Source: Paenibacillus sp. UNC451MF | GTDB taxonomy: Bacteria > Bacillota > Bacilli > Paenibacillales > NBRC-103111 | Assembly (NCBI RefSeq): GCF_000686845.1 | Contig: NZ_JMLS01000014.1 | Span: 124,001 to 188,000, forward strand | Direction of reading: 5' to 3' | Length of the DNA stretch: 64,000 bases | Shown: positions 27,146 to 35,976 of the stretch, in pieces | Layout of the letters: each line of letters begins with the position of its first letter | How positions within the stretch are numbered: the first letter of the stretch is position 1 | Translations under genes and position numbers: made by a program | Notes under the pieces: model-generated | Databases searched by the model: none | What the model was told of the DNA's origin: nothing | The model's input: the letters and a program-made list of their open reading frames with translations, nothing else

Positions 27146-28603
27146 TTATGTTTTAAACTCTGAGTAATCAGCAAGGAATCTTTCGTACACACTCTCTGAC
27201 ATTTCAAGCAGATCATTGGTCTCTTGCATATACCGTCTCAAGCACTCCAGCATGCTCTCGATCCGGCTACCGTGCTCTTCTGATTGAAAAGCCAAGTTGT
27301 TCATTTCCTGCGGATCATTCACAACATCATACAGCTCGATGAAGCTTTCATCCTTGAACATATCAACGATGAGCTTATAGTTGCCTTCCATAACACAGCG
27401 CTGAAAATTGCTGCGCGCTCCATTCCCGTCAAACTGAATGAAAATGCGATCCCGATCCAGCTTCTCCCGATCCCCTCTAATTAACGGCATTAAGGATAAT
27501 CCCGATACCCCTTGAGGTGTCTCGACACCGAGATAGTCACATAATGTCGGAAGGACATCTATGCTGCTGACCAGCTCATCCGTGCGCTTCAACGCCGGAG
27601 TAAACCCTGTCGGAAATTTGAAATACAACGGCGTTTTAACCGATTCCTCGTACATACACATCTTTTGCCACAATCTGTGGGAGCCCAACATCTCACCGTG
27701 ATCACTTGCGAACAAGATGAGTGTATTATCGTATAGTCCTTGCTGCTTCAGCTCGGCAATCAGTTGTCCTACGCAATGGTCCAGCAGCGCAACCAGACCT
27801 AGATAGACCTTCCAGATTCTCTGCCATTCCTCCCGCGTATAGGGGGTTCCCAATACTCCAGTCAAATTATACAGCTGCAGCGGAGATTGATTATCCGCCC
27901 ACACACCGACATTGTCGGGCAAATCCACATCCTGAATCATGGAGTACCACGGCTCGGGAATATCAAGCGGAGGGTGAGGGGCTAGAAACATCGCATTCAG
28001 CGCGAACGGCTTGCTGCGGTCTCTATTGCGAATCGCCTCCAAGGAATCGTTAAGAATGAAACCGTCATAGAAGAAATCCAAGTCCTCATCATATCGACCC
28101 ACCGTTGGAGTCGAGTACTTGCGCTTCCTCGTTATTTTTCCGTAGGCAAGCTCTGGCACAAGCCCTTGGAATGCCGGTCCGCCCGGCTTTTTCTTGCCGT
28201 TCTTCTTAAGAAAAGCTTCATAACGCTGCTCCAGCTGAAGCCAGTGCGTCTTGCTGTCGTCACGATGTTCGAGCTTCGGCTCGGTGAACAGATGCTGCTT
28301 ACCGGTATGCCAGCTGTCCCACTGCTGCTCGAGCAGCTCATACCAATGGGTATGCTCAGCTCGAACCATACCATGCTGCTTCTCCTGCTCCGTCCATGGA
28401 TTGATGAGAGAGCCTGTAACATTCGGGTATTTCCCCGTGAAAAAAGCCCCGCGAGCCGGTACGCAAAGCGGAGATGCGCAGTAAGCGCGATCGAATACGA
28501 CACTCTCCGCCTTCAGCTGATTCATGTTGGGAGTGTGCTCTCCAAACGCATCCCACCGCAGCTGATCCGCCATAATAATGACTACATTCGGTTTATCGCT
28601 CAA
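27146..28603 (-). CDS. Sulfatase (type I, Cys-type), probable TTG start
   Basis: A 485-residue cytoplasmic sulfatase. It begins with the metal-binding strand PNVVIIMADQLRW; the formylglycine motif is C47-V-P-A-R followed by GAFFTGKYP; FASDHGEMLGSHRLWQK supplies later metal/catalytic residues. The frame is open to 28786, but this would run deep into the upstream gene. TTG 28603, seven bases after CAGGAGGTG, gives a family-typical start. Its TTG overlaps the TGA of the PL21 gene (TTGA), a translational-coupling arrangement. It is clearly different from the sulfatase at 15165-16568, so the two probably remove sulfate from different positions. Confidence 0.9.
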   Translation of the reverse strand: MSDKPNVVIIMADQLRWDAFGEHTPNMNQLKAESVVFDRAYCASPLCVPARGAFFTGKYPNVTGSLINPWTEQEKQHGMVRAEHTHWYELLEQQWDSWHTGKQHLFTEPKLEHRDDSKTHWLQLEQRYEAFLKKNGKKKPGGPAFQGLVPELAYGKITRKRKYSTPTVGRYDEDLDFFYDGFILNDSLEAIRNRDRSKPFALNAMFLAPHPPLDIPEPWYSMIQDVDLPDNVGVWADNQSPLQLYNLTGVLGTPYTREEWQRIWKVYLGLVALLDHCVGQLIAELKQQGLYDNTLILFASDHGEMLGSHRLWQKMCMYEESVKTPLYFKFPTGFTPALKRTDELVSSIDVLPTLCDYLGVETPQGVSGLSLMPLIRGDREKLDRDRIFIQFDGNGARSNFQRCVMEGNYKLIVDMFKDESFIELYDVVNDPQEMNNLAFQSEEHGSRIESMLECLRRYMQETNDLLEMSESVYERFLADYSEFKT

Positions 28604-30891
28604 TCTTGTACACCTCCTGATTCCGAATCTGCTCTCCCGTCGCCACCTTGATATACGATGCGGATCCGTCCGAGTATTGCCTGACTCTGCCAATGCAGAA
28701 CGCCGCCCTCTTCTGTTACTTCCTCCGACACAATATGATGCCACTCCATACCCTCGGCTCCAATTCGCTCCTGTTCCACTCTCCATTGGCCTGCCGCAAG
28801 GTCGGTTACGATGTAATTCAAGCTGGCCCCACCGTCGGGTGCTCCATCAGAAATGTCCGGAAGCACCGTATCCTTCTGCAAACGCAGCCCACTTTTCGAG
28901 AACAACGCGACCCAATCCTTTATCTTGACGCCGATCAAGGTTTCTCCATCCATTCTCTCCGTTGACAATGCCTCAGGACCGTCTATATCCTTCATCTGCA
29001 TAACATTTAAGAATAAGTCCTCTTCCGCCGGTACTCGCGGGCTAACTTCAATTCGCCATTCACCCTGCTCCTTCGTACCCGGAAAATCATTCACATAATT
29101 GGTTCCAAACACCCAATATTCCTTGCCCGGACCTCCTACCTTCTCAATCTCCTGATTGTCCCTTGCAGGCAGCAGCGTATCGTTGATCAGTTGGCCGTTA
29201 TAGCCGTCCTCGCTGCGGGAAATGGTAGTTCGGCTTCCTTCAATCTGTGGCTCCTCAATGCTGTGCAGCAGCCAATATTTCTTGAAGTCCGGGTTCGCCG
29301 ACGCAACGCGGTCAAAAACGATCAATGCTGCCGGATGCTCCGTTTCGTTAAAATTCAAAAAGAGGAACGAACGCTGGAACTGCTTCATTTTGTTCGAATA
29401 GGCTGCGGTTATGTCCCCTTTCAGATAAGAGTAGCTAGGTTTGATCGGGTCAGGACCTATTGCATGAGCGAGCACGTCGGCTCGTTTGAAATCCTTGTTC
29501 ATCAGGTCATCCAGCGTAAGAGGTGGACGCCCTTCATTAGGCCAACGCTGCCCTCCATCATTCACATTAGGCCATACAAGACCGCCGTCCTTGACGTACG
29601 GGTACTGCTTCAGTTCGTCCGGATCGTATACAAGCATCGTGTTATGAGCGATTGTTCTTTTAAAATAGTACTTGTTATGCGGAGAATGGTACTTCCCTGA
29701 TGAGCCTTTATACGAGCCCGAATCGATAGCCAGATTGCCTTTGTAATAAATTTGGAACGCTCCTGCGTCCAGATGCTGATGGTTGTTATATTGGTACATG
29801 CCCACCTTCATCTCGGCCACCACCACATTGGAGTCCATTCCAGTATCCCAACCTGTACGTGCTACCATCACCCCTGTCGGAGCTCCGAAATACCGGGTCA
29901 ACGGAAGCTCGTCAAGCGCCTTTGCTTCTACACTCGGATCGGCGAACAGGAAAGCGAATAACACATCCTTATCCTGCAGCCTCCCTTCATCCACCTGCTT
30001 TTGGGCTATGAAATAAGGGTCCTTGTAATAACCGCCCAGAATCCAATAAATGAAATGCAGCCTCGTATACTTCGTTTGCTTCAGCATGACCGGAGTCGTA
30101 TCCCCATCGCGCAGCAGCTTGCCGTCCGGACGGCGCGTATAGATCCACTGATAGCCGACGTCACGCTGCGAAGCATCATATATATTGCCAAAGCCCATTC
30201 GATCAAACATCCATGTAGGGAACAGCTCCCCTTGAAACCTCACGCCCCCGTAACCGTCCCCTTGATGATGCCAGCCCGAAGGGTAAAAGAAATTGCGAGC
30301 CGGAACCATCTGATGCAGCACCCGGCCCGCAGCCAAATCATACATTTCCGGATCTTCGTCATAAATGGCAATGCCTGTGCCCAACATATCGCGCTGAATC
30401 ATCCACTCACAGCTGTGACCGACAAAAGCACCTTCTTTTAGAGGTGGATATCCGCACTCAAGCAGACCCGCCAGCCGTTTGAAATGCCCTATAAAAAAGA
30501 CCCGTTCTTCATCTGTTACAAGATCGTAGCACCAATCGTAAACAATGGCCCCAGCCAGCATGAGACGGCCGATCTCTCTCGAAATGTCTTGGAAATTAGG
30601 ATTGAAGTTCTTGGTGATGCTGCTGATTGCCAAAGTCTTGGCTTTGATACCAGCTTCTTGATCACCTTGTAACACATACAGCAATGCATTAGCTTCAATA
30701 ACGTATACATCCCCGGGACAATGCTCAGAGTTCGCTTCCTCGATGCTGTAGCTGCTGTACTTGAGAAGCCGTTCCCACTCTTGCTTCAGCTCAGGTCTTG
30801 TCATTTTATCTCGTAGCTCCGGCAGGTGCTCCTTGCGTAAAAATAACCGTGGATGCTCCGACGGCGGCGTTAATTCTGGTTTAGGAAACAT
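28600..30891 (-). CDS. Heparinase II-like polysaccharide lyase (PL21 type)
   Basis: A 763-residue paralogue of the enzyme at 20079-22310, nearly colinear with it: YPSGWHHQGDGYGG, VGYQWIYTRRPDGKLLRDGDT, YNNHQHLDAGAFQIYYKG and IAHNTMLVYDPDELKQYPYV are shared. No signal peptide, so it is cytoplasmic. It is the first gene of the operon. The frame extends 75 bases upstream, but ATG 30891 has AGGAGGAC. The two copies differ more in the first 330 residues and at the C-terminus, which suggests different sulfation preference rather than simple gene dosage; this is inference. Confidence 0.92.
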   Translation of the reverse strand: MFPKPELTPPSEHPRLFLRKEHLPELRDKMTRPELKQEWERLLKYSSYSIEEANSEHCPGDVYVIEANALLYVLQGDQEAGIKAKTLAISSITKNFNPNFQDISREIGRLMLAGAIVYDWCYDLVTDEERVFFIGHFKRLAGLLECGYPPLKEGAFVGHSCEWMIQRDMLGTGIAIYDEDPEMYDLAAGRVLHQMVPARNFFYPSGWHHQGDGYGGVRFQGELFPTWMFDRMGFGNIYDASQRDVGYQWIYTRRPDGKLLRDGDTTPVMLKQTKYTRLHFIYWILGGYYKDPYFIAQKQVDEGRLQDKDVLFAFLFADPSVEAKALDELPLTRYFGAPTGVMVARTGWDTGMDSNVVVAEMKVGMYQYNNHQHLDAGAFQIYYKGNLAIDSGSYKGSSGKYHSPHNKYYFKRTIAHNTMLVYDPDELKQYPYVKDGGLVWPNVNDGGQRWPNEGRPPLTLDDLMNKDFKRADVLAHAIGPDPIKPSYSYLKGDITAAYSNKMKQFQRSFLFLNFNETEHPAALIVFDRVASANPDFKKYWLLHSIEEPQIEGSRTTISRSEDGYNGQLINDTLLPARDNQEIEKVGGPGKEYWVFGTNYVNDFPGTKEQGEWRIEVSPRVPAEEDLFLNVMQMKDIDGPEALSTERMDGETLIGVKIKDWVALFSKSGLRLQKDTVLPDISDGAPDGGASLNYIVTDLAAGQWRVEQERIGAEGMEWHHIVSEEVTEEGGVLHWQSQAILGRIRIVYQGGDGRADSESGGVQD

Positions 30892-31021
30892 GGCTACTGT
30901 CCTCCTATCGCTATTCCAATTCTGGTTCAATCTCATCAGTCCCATTTTGCCATCAAGCATAATCAAACTGCTGTCGGTTGCTCATTTGGCACCGAACCAT
31001 CCTACGATTGATGCCACCAAT

Positions 31022-31035
31022 TGTAAACGTTATCA
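31022..31035. promoter_or_regulatory. Catabolite-responsive element (cre) for CcpA
   Basis: TGTAAACGTTATCA matches the Firmicutes cre consensus TGWAARCGYTWWCW at every position. It lies immediately downstream of a TATAAT-type -10 on the minus strand, about 130 bases before the first gene of the polysaccharide operon, so CcpA bound here would block transcription when better sugars are present. Confidence 0.8.
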
Positions 31036-31046
31036 ATTATATTATA
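31036..31046 (-). promoter_or_regulatory. Candidate -10 of the polysaccharide operon promoter
   Basis: Two overlapping TATAAT words on the minus strand (31046-31041 and 31041-31036) touch the cre site. No clear -35 is present at 16-18 bases, so activation or a weak extended promoter is likely. The remaining 31047-31153 stretch is AT-rich with no gene. Confidence 0.5.
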
Positions 31047-31153
31047 TGTATAGTATGTTTCTAGCTGCTTAACTTCTCCTCCTGATCATACGTCCGAGTG
31101 CAACTTATGTCAATAACTAAACTTAGATTAGATAAAATAATAAAAATATGCGG

Positions 31154-31171
31154 TATAATGATCAAAATCAT
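31154..31171 (+). promoter_or_regulatory. ROK gene promoter -10 and overlapping palindrome
   Basis: TATAAT (31154-31159) is overlapped by the palindrome ATGAT-CAAA-ATCAT (31158-31171), placed where transcription of the divergent ROK gene would begin. It may be an autoregulatory operator; the -35 is poor (GATAAA). Confidence 0.4.
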
Positions 31172-31290
31172 CATCATTTACGTCTAATTCTTTATATTAG
31201 TTTACCGAGCTCCATTGCTAACTCGCGATAATTTTGATATGGTTACATTAGCAATATTTTGAGATCGAAATGAATTGCGAGGGAAAGCTT

Positions 31291-32514
31291 ATGGATAACA
31301 TTCGCAAAATCTGGGATCAAAAGGGAAGTAAAACAGCGATCCTTCAGATGCTGAGAGTGCACGGCCCGATGTCCCGTATTGAGTTGACTCAATTAACCGA
31401 TCTGAGCCGAGCAACGATCTCAGTGACGATTAATGAACTGATTGAACTAGGACTAGTGCATGAAACTGTACTGCGCCAATCTACAGGGGGAAGACCGGCT
31501 ACCAATTTGGAGCTTGTCCCCTATTCCCATATGATATTGGGGGCCGATTTGAACCATCAGACATGGACGCTTGGCGCTTTCGACCTGTTGGGCAACACCA
31601 TCGAGAAGAAGCGGATCTCGTTCAGCCCGCTTACCCCAGAAGCGGCAGTGCAAGCCTTGGTACATGAAATTCCTGACTTTATTAAAAAAATAGACAAAAG
31701 TCCGATCCCTTTACTGGGCGTCGGCGTACCAGGCCTAGTCGATACGCATAACGGTTTGCTGCGCAGCTCCGCCGTGATGGGATGGCAGCAGGTCGAGCTG
31801 GGAGCCATGCTGGAAAAAGCGCTTGGCTGGCCTACCGTTGTCCTTAACCGCAGTCGAGCTCGCGGTTTGTCCGAATGCCGCTACGGTGCGGGAAAAGATT
31901 ATCGGCACATGATCTATATCGGGATCGATTCCGGTATTGGAGCCGGTATCTACGTCCATAGAGAATTAATCCACGGAGCTTTGGGAGGCGCAGGTGAAAT
32001 TGGTCATACGACGGTCGATGTCGATGGTCCGTTATGTCCTTGTGGCAACAACGGTTGTCTGCAGATGATGTCTGCCGCTCCTGCCATGGAGCTGGAAGCC
32101 CGCAAGCTGCTCCGGATGGGAACCCCTTCTTCGCTCCATATGCAGCCGGGCTTTGACCTGCAAATGCTCAAAGCCGAGGATATTTGCCAAGCAGCCGAGC
32201 AAGGAGACGAGCTTGCCGTTCAAGTCGTCCATAACGCCGCTGCCTATCTGGGCATTACAATGGCCAATTTGGTCAATCTGCTCAATCCCGAAGCCATCAT
32301 TTTGGGCGGCTCCATTCCTAAAGACTGTCCATCGTATGTGCAAAAAGCCGTTAAAGTGATGAGACAGCGCGCTATGGGCCAGCTATCCGCCTCTACGGTC
32401 GTCCATATCGGTCAGTTCAAGGAAATTGGCGGTGCACTGGGCGCGGCTAATATGGCACTAGACCGTCATATGTCGTTCTCTCATTTTTCCCAGCAGTCCA
32501 GCATGGTTAAATAA
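31291..32514 (+). CDS. ROK family transcriptional repressor
   Basis: A 407-residue NagC/XylR-type regulator: N-terminal winged helix (about 10-75, MSRIELTQLTDLSRATISVTINELIELGLV), then a ROK sugar-binding domain with the zinc motif H239...C249-P-C251-G-N-N-G-C256. The position where ROK kinases have the catalytic Asp (NDAN) reads LNRSRARG, so it should bind sugar but not phosphorylate it. ATG 31270 is an alternative start, but ATG 31291 follows GAGGGAAAG at good spacing. It is transcribed away from the lyase/sulfatase operon and is the obvious local repressor, relieved by an oligosaccharide or amino sugar from its substrate. Confidence 0.9.
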   Translation: MDNIRKIWDQKGSKTAILQMLRVHGPMSRIELTQLTDLSRATISVTINELIELGLVHETVLRQSTGGRPATNLELVPYSHMILGADLNHQTWTLGAFDLLGNTIEKKRISFSPLTPEAAVQALVHEIPDFIKKIDKSPIPLLGVGVPGLVDTHNGLLRSSAVMGWQQVELGAMLEKALGWPTVVLNRSRARGLSECRYGAGKDYRHMIYIGIDSGIGAGIYVHRELIHGALGGAGEIGHTTVDVDGPLCPCGNNGCLQMMSAAPAMELEARKLLRMGTPSSLHMQPGFDLQMLKAEDICQAAEQGDELAVQVVHNAAAYLGITMANLVNLLNPEAIILGGSIPKDCPSYVQKAVKVMRQRAMGQLSASTVVHIGQFKEIGGALGAANMALDRHMSFSHFSQQSSMVK

Positions 32515-32554
32515 AAGCTTGGCTTGGAGGCTGCGCAAAAAACTATAGCAAAGC

Positions 32555-32588
32555 AAAAGGAGGCGCTCGTAACTGAGCGCCTCCTTTT
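32555..32588. terminator. Bidirectional terminator
   Basis: A perfect 14-base stem (AAAAGGAGGCGCTC) with a six-base loop. A and T runs at the stem base suit both strands. It lies between the convergent ROK (+) and YheC/D-like (-) genes. Confidence 0.9.
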
Positions 32589-32593
32589 GTTTA

Positions 32594-33250
32594 TTAATGC
32601 GGTTGAGTATTTACCTCCAGCAGCCAAATTCGCCCCTGCATATCGATCCCGTAGTCGAAGCCGAGCATATCAATACCCGGAAACGCACGGACCAGCATCT
32701 CCATACTCTGATAAGATAGCCTGTTCATTTCATGCTTCTTGGCAATCGCAGATACGGACAACGAGCGCCGAAGGGCATCGTTAGCCCGCAGAAGCGTTCC
32801 GCCGCGGCAAATGTTCGTCACGAACAATCCCGGCTTAGCCAGCTTGCCAACAATCGCCTTGGTGAACCATTTCCCATGCCTCCGCAGCAGCTTCACCCGA
32901 TAATCTACCGGTCGCCCGGAAATACGTGCCAATACAATGCCTCGCTGTACCAGATAAACCCTTCTATGACGAATGCGCTCGACAATAGCCAGCATAGTCC
33001 CAAAGCTCACTTTGCGTATTATCTTCTCACGATGATGAACCGTGTAGCCTGATCCATGCTTATAAATGAGAACAACTCCATGCCCCCCAGTACCAATGCA
33101 GGGCTTCATAACAACTCGTCCGTATTGATTCAGCATGCGCGCCAGCACGGATCTGTTATATAGTTGTGTTTCGGGAATATGACGCGCAACATCGCGATGC
33201 TTTCGCAGTACATTTGTTTTTAGCCATTTGTTCGGAACCAATCTTGACAC
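32594..33250 (-). CDS. YheC/YheD-like ATP-grasp protein (spore-coat associated family)
   Basis: A 218-residue protein with ATP-grasp features: VVMKPCIGTGGHGVVLIYK (phosphate-binding loop), ISGRPVDYRVKLLRRHGKWF and the C-terminal metal site GIDMLGFDYGIDMQGRIWLLEVNTQP. This pattern is typical of the endospore coat-associated YheC/YheD family of Bacillales, whose reaction is unknown. It is shorter than full YheC/D (about 350-450 residues), lacking their N-terminal domain. An upstream ATG (33283) exists, but GTG 33250 follows AAGGAGGG with eight bases spacing and is the better start. It appears unrelated to its neighbours and supports a spore-forming host. Confidence 0.8.
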   Translation of the reverse strand: MSRLVPNKWLKTNVLRKHRDVARHIPETQLYNRSVLARMLNQYGRVVMKPCIGTGGHGVVLIYKHGSGYTVHHREKIIRKVSFGTMLAIVERIRHRRVYLVQRGIVLARISGRPVDYRVKLLRRHGKWFTKAIVGKLAKPGLFVTNICRGGTLLRANDALRRSLSVSAIAKKHEMNRLSYQSMEMLVRAFPGIDMLGFDYGIDMQGRIWLLEVNTQPH

Positions 33251-33408
33251 CGCCGGATCCCTCCTTGTACTGGCAAAATCCATTCACTAGTACAATATTC
33301 ATCAGGGCCAGACAACTCCTGTACCTTTGTCCGGTCATGATGTTTATGGGAGAGACAGCGGTATCTTCATCCTACTGACCAAATAGGGCATATACAATGC
33401 TTCTCAAA

Positions 33409-35775
33409 CTAAGGCTTCGAGGCTATTATTTTAATCTCACGTTGCCCTCGGAAGACTGTCATATGCAGCGCTTCTCCGCGCCCAACGGTTTCATAGACGG
33501 CCAACAAATCCTCCACGCAATCTATCTCTTTTCCATTCAGCTCCAATATGACATCAGCCGCCTGCATTCCAGCCTCCAATTGCCAGCTGCCCCAATACAT
33601 CGATTCAAGCAAGACACCGGTCTCCTCATGAAGACCTGCAGCGGACACTTCGCCTAGTCCGACTACGTTTTTTACCAGGCACTTGCCCCATTTCACCCGT
33701 TTAGGATCTCTTCCCGACTCCTCCGTTTTCTCGGCATAGGCAGGAAGCTTGGGAGAGCGGGCTTTTTGCTGCAAATCCGGACTTTGAACCCCAAAGTGCT
33801 TCATGTCAAAATTAACAAAACCAACCTTTAGCGCATCTGAATGCACTTGTACCCGATAATCTCCCTCCATCGGATCGATAAACCGTGCATCCCCTTGGAT
33901 GGAATGCCGGTCTCTGCTGCTCTGCTGTTGAAGCACAAGCGCAGGCCCCGCTTCTTCATGCCCTTGTATATGAAGGAAATTACCATCGCATTCCGCGCCC
34001 CAAGGCTGAGGGACTCGAATCGGGGCATATTCCGCAAAAACAATATTGTGCCGGAATATATCCTGGCTCCCCCTATACCAAACATGCGGATGAAAGGAAT
34101 TGTTGACCATAATGTTGTTCTCGCAAATGCGGTAGAAGCCTTCTCTTAATTTAATTCCTCCGGATAAGCATAGGTTGTTGTAAATGTGGTAGTGACTCGA
34201 TCCGTCATCCAGGTCGATATCCCAGCCGTTATCGCAGCGCCATCTGTTATTACGAATCACAATAGGCTTCACCACATCAAGCATGGGGAGCTGACTTCTC
34301 TCACCGCTCTGGCCGGTTTCATCCGCTTCATTTAACGTATTCAAATCGATATCCGTCAGGCCCCAATAGCGGTCTCGTCCCCAGGAATTGAAAGCCCCAT
34401 GGTCCCCTGTCTCCAGCACCGTGTCGAACACATCACAATGCTCGATGAGATGGCCGCCCCAGGTTCCTTCGGAAATGTTGATTCCGGCGCGAGGCGCATC
34501 ATAAATCGTACAATGGCGGACCGTAATATCCATTGCCATCGATATTTGCACAGGAGCCGATTGCTTCTCTACGGTACCGCAGCGAGTAATAAGACAATCC
34601 TCAACCAAACAGTCTGCAGGGTATGCATTCGTAAGCGGACCTAGTGTAAGGTCCAGGTTGTTCTGGCTCTGGCGCTGCTCATACTCGAACAGCGGACTTC
34701 GAACTGCTTCCGCAGAGCCTACAAAGGTGACCCCGCTAGCTCCAATTTCATGCAAGTAGCAGCCCGTAACCTTCAAGCACCGGTTATAGCCATCTACAAA
34801 AATCGCGTTGCCGCCAAGTCCTAAAAAGTTGCAATTCTCGAATAAGCACTGCTCGCTGCCTCTGACAGCTACAGCACCGCCTCGATAAATCGTCCAATCG
34901 CTCCTTAGGAGCGGTTCCCGGTTATCCATAAACGTTCGGGAAGCGTGGCGAAACGTGAAGCCCCGCATATGAACATGCCGCACAGGTGTACGCTCACTGC
35001 CTGCCAGCTCGACCAAGCAAGGCAACAGGACCGCTTCAACGCAAGCATTAGCCATATCCGTATCCAAGTCAGGATAGACGTACAGCAGACTTTGCTGTGC
35101 ATCCCAGTACCATTCCCGTGGAGCATCAAGCTCCTCAAATATATGCTCCACATAACGGTATGTGTCATGCATGCCTTTTTGCCGATTATTTTGCCAGCCG
35201 CCCTCGTAAATAAGCTGCCCCTGCTCGTCCTTACCTGCCATACGGTAATGGTGATCCCCCCACAAATGCTTGTGCATGACGTGAAGGTATCCCCCTTCGG
35301 GATTTGCCCAACGGCTTACCCTTTCGGGACTAATACAATCCGCGGCAAAGCCGTTAAAAATACGAACGTCCGGAGTAGCATTCGGGTAGCGTGCCATATC
35401 CCACCTTTCCCCGTTTACGAATAATTGATCCGTCGCCATTCCTTGCGGGACCCTAGCTTTCAAAATGCTTCCTTCATGAACCTCCCAATCCAGCTCCAAC
35501 CGGATTCCACCGCTTAGGATCACTTCGCTTCCTATCGCTTCATACACGACAGGCGCCTCGGCCGTACCCGAATCTTCAGACGTAAATACCAACGGGTCCG
35601 CCAAATAATACGTTCCCTTCTGTACATATACTTTTACCGCAGCTCCTCCAAGGGAAGCTGATCTTGCAGCCCGCTGCGCCCTTGCCAAGGTGGCGTATGG
35701 GGCTTCCTTCGCGCCGGTCGCATGGTCATTACCTAATTCTGCTGCTACGTAAATTTCAACAACATCCGGTTTCAT
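33409..35775 (-). CDS. Right-handed parallel beta-helix protein with C-terminal PDZ domain
   Basis: A 788-residue protein with no signal peptide. The N-terminus (IYVAAELGNDHATGAKEAPYATLARAQRAAR) is the start seen in beta-helix carbohydrate-active enzymes. Residues about 240-620 hold repeated short beta strands with Asn/Gly/Cys turns (for example NCNFLGLGGNAIFVDGYNRCLKVTGCYL, GDHGAFNSWGRDRYW). The last about 90 residues form a PDZ-like domain (GVLLESMYWGSWQLEAGMQAADVILELNGKEI). Beta-helix proteins of this kind are glycosidases, lyases or epimerases; which one is not clear. PDZ could bind a peptide tail of a partner. ATG 35775 has AGAGGAGGA. A divergent AraC regulator probably controls it. Confidence 0.8.
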   Translation of the reverse strand: MKPDVVEIYVAAELGNDHATGAKEAPYATLARAQRAARSASLGGAAVKVYVQKGTYYLADPLVFTSEDSGTAEAPVVYEAIGSEVILSGGIRLELDWEVHEGSILKARVPQGMATDQLFVNGERWDMARYPNATPDVRIFNGFAADCISPERVSRWANPEGGYLHVMHKHLWGDHHYRMAGKDEQGQLIYEGGWQNNRQKGMHDTYRYVEHIFEELDAPREWYWDAQQSLLYVYPDLDTDMANACVEAVLLPCLVELAGSERTPVRHVHMRGFTFRHASRTFMDNREPLLRSDWTIYRGGAVAVRGSEQCLFENCNFLGLGGNAIFVDGYNRCLKVTGCYLHEIGASGVTFVGSAEAVRSPLFEYEQRQSQNNLDLTLGPLTNAYPADCLVEDCLITRCGTVEKQSAPVQISMAMDITVRHCTIYDAPRAGINISEGTWGGHLIEHCDVFDTVLETGDHGAFNSWGRDRYWGLTDIDLNTLNEADETGQSGERSQLPMLDVVKPIVIRNNRWRCDNGWDIDLDDGSSHYHIYNNLCLSGGIKLREGFYRICENNIMVNNSFHPHVWYRGSQDIFRHNIVFAEYAPIRVPQPWGAECDGNFLHIQGHEEAGPALVLQQQSSRDRHSIQGDARFIDPMEGDYRVQVHSDALKVGFVNFDMKHFGVQSPDLQQKARSPKLPAYAEKTEESGRDPKRVKWGKCLVKNVVGLGEVSAAGLHEETGVLLESMYWGSWQLEAGMQAADVILELNGKEIDCVEDLLAVYETVGRGEALHMTVFRGQREIKIIASKP

Positions 35776-35843
35776 TCGCCTATTCCTCCTCTTTCCGCTT
35801 GGCCTTCATCCCTACATTCTAAGTCACGATGTACCCGAGTAGG

Positions 35844-35877
35844 AATACACAATGCACCGCCAAGTATGCACAATACT
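35844..35877. promoter_or_regulatory. Candidate AraC-type operator in divergent gap
   Basis: ATACACAATGCAC and GTATGCACAATAC lie side by side in the 200-base gap between the beta-helix gene and the divergent araC-like gene. Two related half-sites in this spacing suit an AraC-type activator. The match is imperfect and unsupported by other copies. Confidence 0.3.
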
Positions 35878-35976
35878 CCGATGGCCGCCTGTAGGCTCTA
35901 ACCACCATGCTTCAGCCTGTGCTATACTTTGGACATCTAATGCAGAATCTTCTCTATGTAAAAAGCGAGGATGATC

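Noticed and set aside
28604-28786. Longer N-terminus of the sulfatase at 27146-28603
   Set aside because: The extra residues are Arg/Gly/Ser-rich, overlap the PL21 gene and lie before the conserved first strand; the TTG with SD is better.
31291-32514. ROK protein as a sugar kinase
   Set aside because: It has a DNA-binding domain and lacks the catalytic Asp of ROK kinases.
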